A DNA stretch of 14,450 nt, from positions 1 to 14,450 of the forward strand of contig CAYVFG010000019.1 of assembly GCA_964450915.1 (NCBI GenBank), given 5' to 3'. Origin of the DNA: HO2-45-11b sp964450915. GTDB taxonomy: Bacteria > Patescibacteriota > Andersenbacteria > UBA10190. The translations under genes were made by a program, and so were the position numbers. Shown here piece by piece: positions 7,096-12,155 of this stretch. Positions within the stretch are counted from its first letter, which is position 1, and each line of letters opens with the position of its first letter. Under the pieces are notes generated by a model. It was not told the DNA's origin and ran no database searches. It saw nothing but the letters and a program-made list of their open reading frames with translations.

Positions 7096-7104
7096 ATTAT
7101 ATCA
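7096..7104 (-). promoter_or_regulatory. Extended -10 promoter (TGA-TATAAT) for the LytR_C gene
   Basis: On the minus strand TGA followed by consensus TATAAT ends six bases before the ATG at 7089. This is the strongest single promoter match in the window and predicts a leaderless mRNA. Confidence 0.62.
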
Positions 7105-7142
7105 TGGGCGCCTCCTTAAGTGCATGAAGTTGGCATGATAGT

Positions 7143-7778
7143 ATGGAGATGATGCAATTCTCTAAAATTCTCGTAACGATTGCCCTCATAGGCATGTTTG
7201 TCTATGGTTTTTACGAGCAGCAGCAGCCGAAGCCGTCTTCGTTATCCCAGGTAAGCGCCGGCGTTCAAGAGGTAGTTTCGAGCGCAGATACGAAATATAC
7301 GCTCGATTCTCCCGTTCCCAAAGAACGCTGTGTCGTCAATGGCGCGTTACCGGATCATGAATGCACGCCAGGAGCGATATTTCCTGATGCTACAAAGGAT
7401 ATTATTTGCGTATCGGGGTATACGGCAAAAGTTCGAAATGTGTCTGCTGGTACAAAGAAGAAAATATATGCAGCGTATGGATTGGCGTATCCGCAAGTTA
7501 CTGGAACGTACGAGGCGGACCATCTGATTCCTTTGGAGCTTGGCGGAAGTAATGAGGTTGCGAATTTATTCCCAGAAGCGGGTTCTCCAACACCAGGCTT
7601 TCGCGAAAAAGATTTAGTAGAAAATTATTTGCACCAAGAAGTATGCGCGGGTCGTATTGAGCTAGGTGCTGCGCAGAAGCAAATCGCAAACGATTGGCTT
7701 GCCGTATATAACGAACTGAAGCCTGAGCAAATCAGGGAGTTGCGCGGACAGTTTTCGAGTTGGACTGAAAAGAATTGA
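7143..7778 (+). CDS. Exported HNH-nuclease-like protein
   Basis: 211 residues from ATG 7143. ATGs at 7149 and 7152 are equally possible; GATAGT lies six bases before 7149. A hydrophobic N-terminal segment (about 7-22) acts as signal or anchor and is followed by a short Ser/Gln-rich linker. The conserved domain starts at CVVNGALPDHECTPGA (63-78) and contains the HNH-like core YEADHLIPLELGGSNEVANL (123-142), with D126-H127 as the putative metal/catalytic pair and N141 as the HNH asparagine. PGFREKDLVENYLHQEVC and a final helix follow (to about 195). I recognise this as a family of secreted proteins often labelled HNH endonuclease; nuclease activity is not proven. Cysteines at 63, 74, 89 and 168 could form disulfides outside the cell. 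Its 3' end overlaps znuB by 47 bases on the opposite strand. Confidence 0.8.
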   Translation: MEMMQFSKILVTIALIGMFVYGFYEQQQPKPSSLSQVSAGVQEVVSSADTKYTLDSPVPKERCVVNGALPDHECTPGAIFPDATKDIICVSGYTAKVRNVSAGTKKKIYAAYGLAYPQVTGTYEADHLIPLELGGSNEVANLFPEAGSPTPGFREKDLVENYLHQEVCAGRIELGAAQKQIANDWLAVYNELKPEQIRELRGQFSSWTEKN

Positions 7779-8562
7779 GGAAGAAGGCAATAATAAAGCA
7801 CGCAAGCGCGATGAGGACAATTGTTCCGCCCGTAGATAGGTTGAGATAAAATGATGTAACGATTCCGGTGATAACAGACAGCAATGAGACTGCTTCTGCA
7901 ATGATGAGCGTTGTCTGAAAGCTTTTCCTGAACTGAAGAGCGGTGAGAACGGGAATGACGATAAGGGCAGATATGAGCAAGATGCCGATAATGGGAATAG
8001 AAAGCGCAACTACGAGGGCGGATAAAATAATCAAAATAATATTGATGAGGCGAACGGGGATTCCGCTGACAAGCGCCGAGTCCTCGTCGAAGGAAATATA
8101 GAGTAATTCCTTGTAGAAGCCGATAAGGAGAAGCAGTACCACGACGCTTACTCCCGCTATCATGAACAAATCCGATTGTTGGACCGTAACAATACTTCCG
8201 AATAAGTAATTGGTAAGGTTGGTATTAAATCCGTGGTAGAAGCTGATTAGTACAATGGCAATGGCAAGGCTGCCTGACAAGAAGAGCGATAGTGCTGATT
8301 CGCCATATACTTTTTTGCTGATGCGGAGTCGTTCAATTGCGATGCTGGATATAACGGATGCGATAATTGCGGTGATGATCGGATTGATGCCAAATAAAAA
8401 TCCGATTGCGATACCGGCAAACGATACGTGCGATAACGTGTCTGCGATAAGGGAGTATCTGCGCAAAACGAGGAATATGCCGATGAACGGAGCGATGACT
8501 GCGATGATGATTCCCGCAATGAGTCCTCGGACTACAAAACCGTATTGTAATAGTTCAATCAT
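7732..8562 (-). CDS. znuB: Zinc-type ABC transporter permease (ZnuB, ABC-3 family)
   Basis: 276 residues with about eight to nine predicted membrane helices. Family blocks are the N-terminal GLIAGIIIAVIAPFIGIFLVLRR segment (split by charged residues), YSLIADTLSHVSFAGIAIG (31-49), and DEDSALVSGIPV around 155-166, which matches the ABC-3 coupling region. It forms the membrane channel for the binding protein ZnuA and ATPase ZnuC encoded just upstream. The start codon lies inside the end of znuC (eight-base overlap), implying translational coupling. The last 15 codons or so run antisense to the HNH-like gene; only the polar tail after the final helix lies in this overlap. Confidence 0.93.
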   Translation of the reverse strand: MIELLQYGFVVRGLIAGIIIAVIAPFIGIFLVLRRYSLIADTLSHVSFAGIAIGFLFGINPIITAIIASVISSIAIERLRISKKVYGESALSLFLSGSLAIAIVLISFYHGFNTNLTNYLFGSIVTVQQSDLFMIAGVSVVVLLLLIGFYKELLYISFDEDSALVSGIPVRLINIILIILSALVVALSIPIIGILLISALIVIPVLTALQFRKSFQTTLIIAEAVSLLSVITGIVTSFYLNLSTGGTIVLIALACFIIAFFLNSFQSNSKTVRATP

Positions 8563-9256
8563 GGTGAGTATTTACTTCGTAGGTAAGCGCTTTATGGATA
8601 GTCGCAATTTCCGTTGCCTCTCGCGCAAGCGCCGTGTGGTCATGGGAAATAAATACGAGTGTTACGTCGTATGCTCTGTTGAGCGTGCGCAGAAGCGCAT
8701 AAAATTCTTTTTGCGCGGCTTCGTCTACGCCCGTTGTCGGCTCATCGAGGAAGATAACTTCAGGATTACTGACCAGGGCTCTTGCGATAAATACGCGCTG
8801 CTGCTGACCTCCTGATAAATCTCCGATGAGGCGATTTGCATAATCCGTCATCTCTACTTTTTTCAAAGCTTCTAATGCTGCCTGCTTGTCTTGTTTTGTC
8901 GTGGGTCTTCCAATCCCGCGCTTCCCGTATGTACCCATCAACACTACTTCGAATACGGTGGCTGGAAAATTAATATCGAAGCTAGTTGCTTTTTGGGGAA
9001 CGTAGCCGATTTTGTGCCAATCTTTGAATGTCTTAATATCTATGCCGAATAATTTCACGCTTCCGGATTGCGGCGTCAGCAGGCCCAACATGATTTTGAG
9101 CAGCGTCGTTTTTCCGCCGCCATTCGGACCTACTATTCCCAAGTAATCTCCGCGATGCACCGCAAGATAGACGTCTTGAATGACGTTTTCAGAGCCATAT
9201 GAAAAAGAGACATCGATGCATTCTATGATATTCTCTTTGTGGTTTACATTGTGCAT
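8555..9256 (-). CDS. znuC: Zinc-type ABC transporter ATP-binding protein (ZnuC)
   Basis: 233 residues. Walker A is GPNGGGKTT (43-51), the Q-loop Q88, the ABC signature LSGGQQQR (147-154), Walker B VIFLDEPT (167-174), and the switch histidine H205 in SHDH. The GPNGGGKTTLLK form of Walker A is typical of the ABC group that imports Zn, Mn or Fe. It overlaps the end of znuA by 13 bases and the start of znuB by eight, so all three subunits are probably made from one mRNA in near-equal coupling. No separate promoter is needed. Confidence 0.95.
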   Translation of the reverse strand: MHNVNHKENIIECIDVSFSYGSENVIQDVYLAVHRGDYLGIVGPNGGGKTTLLKIMLGLLTPQSGSVKLFGIDIKTFKDWHKIGYVPQKATSFDINFPATVFEVVLMGTYGKRGIGRPTTKQDKQAALEALKKVEMTDYANRLIGDLSGGQQQRVFIARALVSNPEVIFLDEPTTGVDEAAQKEFYALLRTLNRAYDVTLVFISHDHTALAREATEIATIHKALTYEVNTHHD

Positions 9257-10167
9257 GAGAGTGCTGTTTGGAGGTTATGCAGATTATTGTACATGACAGT
9301 AAAATAATCCTCGCCTTGCTGCTGCTGATTTTTTGTTAACCCTTCTAACGGATTTAACTCGAGCGTTTGGGCGCCAGTTTCATGCGCAATTGTTTGAGAT
9401 AATTTTTGGGACAGAAGGCTTTCAAAGAAAATATATTTTACATTGTGTTCTTGCACGAATTTCGCCGTTGCAATTAATGCTTGCGCAGAGGGTTCCTCGT
9501 CGGGCGATAATCCCGCAATGGGTACTTGGGTGAGTCCGTATTGATGTGCCAAATATCCGAATGCGGCATGTGATGTGATGATATCTTTAGTTGTGCATGA
9601 TGCGAGGCCAGTTTTGTATGCGTTGTCGAGCTGATCTAATTTTTGTAATAAAGCCTGCGTGTTTGCTGTATATGCATCCTTATTTGCAGGATCGATTTGG
9701 ATGATCGCATTGGAAATATTTCGTGCTTCTTCTTTTGCTAATACCGGATCGAGCCATGTGTGCGGGTCCGTGCTCGTCGCCCCATTTTCCGTAAGTGTTC
9801 GTGTTGCAAGACCATCGCTCGCAGTAAGAATGTGTACAAGGCTGTTTTTTAAATTCGCTTTTATTTTATCCCCCCACGGCTCGATATTGCCGTTGAGAAT
9901 AATAAGATTTGCATGTTCCATTTGAGCAATGTCCTGGGTAGATGGTTCGTATTCATGAGGCTCTGCGCCGGCTGGTGTTACGTTAGCGATATCTGCTGTA
10001 TCGCCAGCAATCTGCTCGGCAAAAAAAGCCATCGGGTAAAAACTGGCAATAATCTGCAGCTTGGGGGATTGGGCGGGCAGCGTATTTTTTAGGCGAGGCG
10101 CTATAAGCGCTCCCATACCTACTAGTGTCAGCAAGATAATGCCAAAGCTAATTAGCTTTTTGTCCAT
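9244..10167 (-). CDS. znuA: Metal (probably zinc) ABC transporter substrate-binding protein, ZnuA/AdcA type
   Basis: 307 residues, cluster A-I metal-binding protein. Candidate metal ligands are H71 (AEPHEYEP), H136 (DPHTWLDP), H200 (SHAAFGYL), and E275 in LNPLEGLT. Three histidines plus this glutamate is the pattern of zinc-binding AdcA/ZnuA; manganese proteins usually end in Asp. The His-rich loop found in many ZnuA proteins is absent, replaced by TENGATSTD. A hydrophobic N-terminal segment (about 7-24) has no lipobox cysteine, so it is probably held by an uncleaved membrane anchor. First gene of znuA-znuC-znuB, divergent from a Fur/Zur-family gene; its start codon lies inside a 14-bp palindrome. 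Confidence 0.93.
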   Translation of the reverse strand: MDKKLISFGIILLTLVGMGALIAPRLKNTLPAQSPKLQIIASFYPMAFFAEQIAGDTADIANVTPAGAEPHEYEPSTQDIAQMEHANLIILNGNIEPWGDKIKANLKNSLVHILTASDGLATRTLTENGATSTDPHTWLDPVLAKEEARNISNAIIQIDPANKDAYTANTQALLQKLDQLDNAYKTGLASCTTKDIITSHAAFGYLAHQYGLTQVPIAGLSPDEEPSAQALIATAKFVQEHNVKYIFFESLLSQKLSQTIAHETGAQTLELNPLEGLTKNQQQQGEDYFTVMYNNLHNLQTALSCTM

Positions 10168-10177
10168 ACTAGTATGG
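10164..10177. promoter_or_regulatory. Perfect 14-bp palindrome over the znuA start codon
   Basis: CCATACTAGTATGG is its own reverse complement and contains the znuA ATG on the minus strand and part of the candidate -10 (TACCAT). If the znuA mRNA is leaderless, a protein bound here would cover both the transcription and translation start. It may also be chance. Confidence 0.4.
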
Positions 10178-10201
10178 TATGCTTTTTCCTGTTAAATGCA
10201 A
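10174..10201 (-). promoter_or_regulatory. Candidate znuA promoter
   Basis: On the minus strand TTGCAT (plus coordinates 10196-10201), a 16-base spacer and TACCAT (10174-10179) end six bases before the znuA ATG. The -10 is weak (four of six matches), as expected for a regulated promoter. Confidence 0.45.
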
Positions 10202-10211
10202 TTAACTTGCA
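10197..10211. promoter_or_regulatory. Candidate Zur/Fur operator between znuA and the regulator gene
   Basis: TGCAATTAACTTGCA is an almost perfect 15-bp inverted repeat (six of seven pairs). Its two arms coincide with the proposed -35 elements of both divergent promoters (TTGCAT for znuA, TTGCAA for the regulator), so one bound dimer could shut both. It does not match a published Zur consensus closely; assignment rests on position and symmetry. Confidence 0.45.
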
Positions 10212-10234
10212 ATAGTGGGAGTTAGTGCTATAGT
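10207..10234 (+). promoter_or_regulatory. Promoter of the Fur/Zur-family gene (TTGCAA-16-TATAGT)
   Basis: TTGCAA at 10207-10212, a 16-base spacer ending in the extended-element TGC, and TATAGT at 10229-10234, then six bases to the ATG at 10241. This is the most complete promoter in the window and again predicts a leaderless transcript. Confidence 0.6.
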
Positions 10235-10240
10235 GGGCAT

Positions 10241-10624
10241 ATGTCAACAACGCGCAATACAAGGAAAAAGAGCTTTATAGAGGGCGTTTTCTCCAGTACG
10301 ACTGAGCCGATTTCTATTCGGGAAGTGTTTCGTCAAGTGCGGAAAGCATACCCAAAAACGGCGTATTCTACGGTATTTCGAATAGTGATCAAGCTTGAGG
10401 AAGATGCAAAGATTCATGCTGTGGACTGGCGCGAGCGCGGCAGCAGATATGAATGGGCGGGCATGCCCCATCACCATCATATTACGTGCCAGATATGCGG
10501 CACGGTGCAAGACTTGGAAGATGCTGATGTGAATTACGATGATGAAAAGATTCGAAAGAAAACGGGATTTATTACCAAGCATCATTCCATAGAACTTGAG
10601 GGTATTTGTGCGAAGTGCCGGTAA
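10241..10624 (+). CDS. Fur-family metalloregulator, probably Zur
   Basis: 127 residues, near the short end for the family. An N-terminal winged helix covers about 10-72, with the recognition-helix region KTAYSTVFRIVIKLEEDAKI. A dimerisation and metal domain follows: HHHHITCQICGTVQDLED (77-94) and the C-terminal HHSIELEGICAKC (114-126). C83, C86, C123 and C126 form the two CxxC pairs of the structural zinc site; H77-H80, D91, E93 and H114-H115 are candidates for the sensing site. Such proteins bind DNA as metal-loaded dimers and repress uptake genes. Divergent placement 73 bases from a zinc-type importer argues for Zur over Fur or PerR; this is inference. The gene may regulate itself through the shared palindrome. 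Confidence 0.9.
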   Translation: MSTTRNTRKKSFIEGVFSSTTEPISIREVFRQVRKAYPKTAYSTVFRIVIKLEEDAKIHAVDWRERGSRYEWAGMPHHHHITCQICGTVQDLEDADVNYDDEKIRKKTGFITKHHSIELEGICAKCR

Positions 10625-10628
10625 GGCG

Positions 10629-10637
10629 TGATATACT
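10629..10637 (+). promoter_or_regulatory. Extended -10 promoter (TGA-TATACT) for the SIMPL gene
   Basis: TGA followed by TATACT ends seven bases before the ATG at 10645, just after the stop of the Fur-family gene. It supports 10645 as the start over an in-frame upstream codon at 10606 that would overlap the regulator gene. Confidence 0.55.
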
Positions 10638-10644
10638 TGTCTTT

Positions 10645-11367
10645 ATGAATACCACATCTTTATATATCGTAGCGGGCATCGTAGGAGTAAGTTTTATTGC
10701 TGGTCAATATATTGTTTCCGATCCTGTTCGGAATGCTGACCGTTCAATTACTGTTCAAGGGGTGGGAACTTCGAAGCAGGTTCCAAATATTGCGCATGTA
10801 ACATTGGGCGTAACTATTTCAGGCGCATCATCTGCGCAAGACGCAACGGATCAGATGGCAAAAAAAATAAATGCAGTACTGGCATCCGTGCGCGCGCTTG
10901 GAATTGAGGATAAGGATGTTGCGACTCAAGGAATTTCTGTAAATCCGGCGTATGATTACACCAATGGAACACAAACGCCGAAAGGGTTCGATGCGACTCA
11001 ACAGGTTGATGTGACGATTAGGGATACGAAAAAGTCCGGAGACGTTATTGCGAAAGCAACTGGAGCTGGCGCAAATCAAGTTGGAGGAGTGTCATTTACG
11101 AGCGATGACCAGTCTTCTGCGGATGTGTCTGCCGAGCAAGATGCTATCGCAAACGCCCAGAAAAAGGCTGAAGCAATTGCTGGATCTTTGCACGTGCGCT
11201 TAGGGAAAGTTAAAACGTATTCTGTAGATTCTAACAATCCTCGCCCTATTCCATACGCAATGGATTCTAAGCTTGCAATCGGGGGCGGAGCACCGACAAC
11301 GCCAGAAGTTCCTACAGGCACGCAGGAAACAACAACGACTGTATCGGTCACATACGAGATCCGGTAA
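10645..11367 (+). CDS. SIMPL-domain (DUF541) protein, membrane-anchored
   Basis: 240 residues from ATG 10645. An N-terminal hydrophobic segment (about 5-24, YIVAGIVGVSFIAGQYIV) anchors or exports it. The rest is a SIMPL/DUF541 domain: RSITVQGVGTSKQVPNIAHV (33-52), a helix with AQDATDQMAKKINAVLASVR, the GI...DVATQGISVNPAYDY block (86-105), and the C-terminal AIANAQKKAEAIAGSLHVRLG (167-187) ending in a strand TTVSVTYEIR. SIMPL proteins (E. coli YggE, the mouse protein that names the family) have been linked to stress and to pelle-like kinase signalling, but no general biochemical activity is established. A GGGAPTTPEVPTG loop near the end is low complexity. Six bases separate its stop from the next gene's ATG, so they are probably cotranscribed. 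Confidence 0.88.
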   Translation: MNTTSLYIVAGIVGVSFIAGQYIVSDPVRNADRSITVQGVGTSKQVPNIAHVTLGVTISGASSAQDATDQMAKKINAVLASVRALGIEDKDVATQGISVNPAYDYTNGTQTPKGFDATQQVDVTIRDTKKSGDVIAKATGAGANQVGGVSFTSDDQSSADVSAEQDAIANAQKKAEAIAGSLHVRLGKVKTYSVDSNNPRPIPYAMDSKLAIGGGAPTTPEVPTGTQETTTTVSVTYEIR

Positions 11368-11373
11368 TTGCGC

Positions 11374-12132
11374 ATGACGCATAAAACAATTTTCATTACG
11401 GGCGCAGGGTCCGGTATTGGCAAGGAGGCTGCGTTCGTGTTGGCACAGCGCGGACACCGAGTAGTTGCAACTACTCATACGCAAGAACAACGCGACGCTC
11501 TTGTTCGGGAGGCGCAAGAGAAGAATCTTCTGCTGGATAGTTTTAAATTGGACATTACAATTCCCGAGGACCGCGAGCTTTTGAAAAAATATCCCGATAT
11601 TGATGTACTGATTAATAATGCGGCAATAGGGAAGTCCGGCAGCCTTGCGACTGTGGATCTGAGTATTGTCAGAAACAGTTTTGAAACAAACCTGTTTTCG
11701 TCTCTTGCGTTAACTCAGATTGCTCTTGCGAATATGACGCAGCGCCGTGCCGGAACTATTGTTTTTATCAGCTCTACTGCGGGTAGGGTTATGATGCCAT
11801 TTTTGGCGCCCTATGCGATGACGAAGTTTGCGCTGTCGAGCGGGGCAGAAGCATTGCGAGGCGAGATGCGGATACTTGGTACAGGTGTGCATGTTTCTCT
11901 TGTGGAGCCCGGCGCATATCATACCGGATTTAATCAGCGCATGATTGCAAGTCAGCAAGGAGTAGTTCGAGAGCGGCTGGAATCATTTTTTAGACTTCTA
12001 GAAGCACGGTCAACAACATCAATTGTTCGGGCAATTGTTCGCGCCGCAGAGGCGAAGCGTCCTCGGTTGCGGTATGTTGCCCCTTGGTGGCAGGCGTTGG
12101 GGGTAAGAATATTGCGCATGTTGGGGAAGTGA
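11374..12132 (+). CDS. Classical short-chain dehydrogenase/reductase (SDR)
   Basis: 252 residues from ATG 11374; an in-frame TTG at 11368 directly follows the previous stop and is less likely. The cofactor motif is TGAGSGIG (9-16), the central motif NNAAIG (81-86), and the catalytic set includes N108, S133 or S134, Y147 and K151 (YAMTK). The region after beta-2 (VVATTHTQEQR) lacks the acidic residue that marks NAD preference, and T34/R40 would be compatible with NADP; this is inference. The active-site lid and C-terminus (PGAYHTGF to residue 252) contain a basic amphipathic tail. Substrate unknown. Cotranscribed with the SIMPL gene by spacing, and followed after 23 bases by the pentose-phosphate fusion gene, which has its own -10 box. 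Confidence 0.92.
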   Translation: MTHKTIFITGAGSGIGKEAAFVLAQRGHRVVATTHTQEQRDALVREAQEKNLLLDSFKLDITIPEDRELLKKYPDIDVLINNAAIGKSGSLATVDLSIVRNSFETNLFSSLALTQIALANMTQRRAGTIVFISSTAGRVMMPFLAPYAMTKFALSSGAEALRGEMRILGTGVHVSLVEPGAYHTGFNQRMIASQQGVVRERLESFFRLLEARSTTSIVRAIVRAAEAKRPRLRYVAPWWQALGVRILRMLGK

Positions 12133-12142
12133 AAAAACGGTG

Positions 12143-12148
12143 TACAAT
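12143..12148 (+). promoter_or_regulatory. Candidate -10 box (TACAAT) for the zwf-gnd fusion
   Basis: TACAAT ends seven bases before the ATG at 12156 in the 23-base gap after the SDR gene, predicting a leaderless mRNA. A second in-frame ATG at 12147 overlaps this box and would be lost from such a transcript, favouring 12156. Confidence 0.5.
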
Positions 12149-12155
12149 GCTGAGT

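Noticed and set aside
7105..7117. Strong Shine-Dalgarno-like AAGGAGG on the minus strand (plus 7111-7117) followed by an ATG
   Set aside because: The ATG it serves is followed by one codon and a TAA, and it lies upstream of the TATAAT box of the LytR_C gene, so it would not be in that mRNA. Probably chance.
10606..10644. SIMPL protein starting at 10606
   Set aside because: This would overlap the end of the Fur-family gene by 19 bases and add a charged leader before the membrane segment; the extended -10 box points to 10645.
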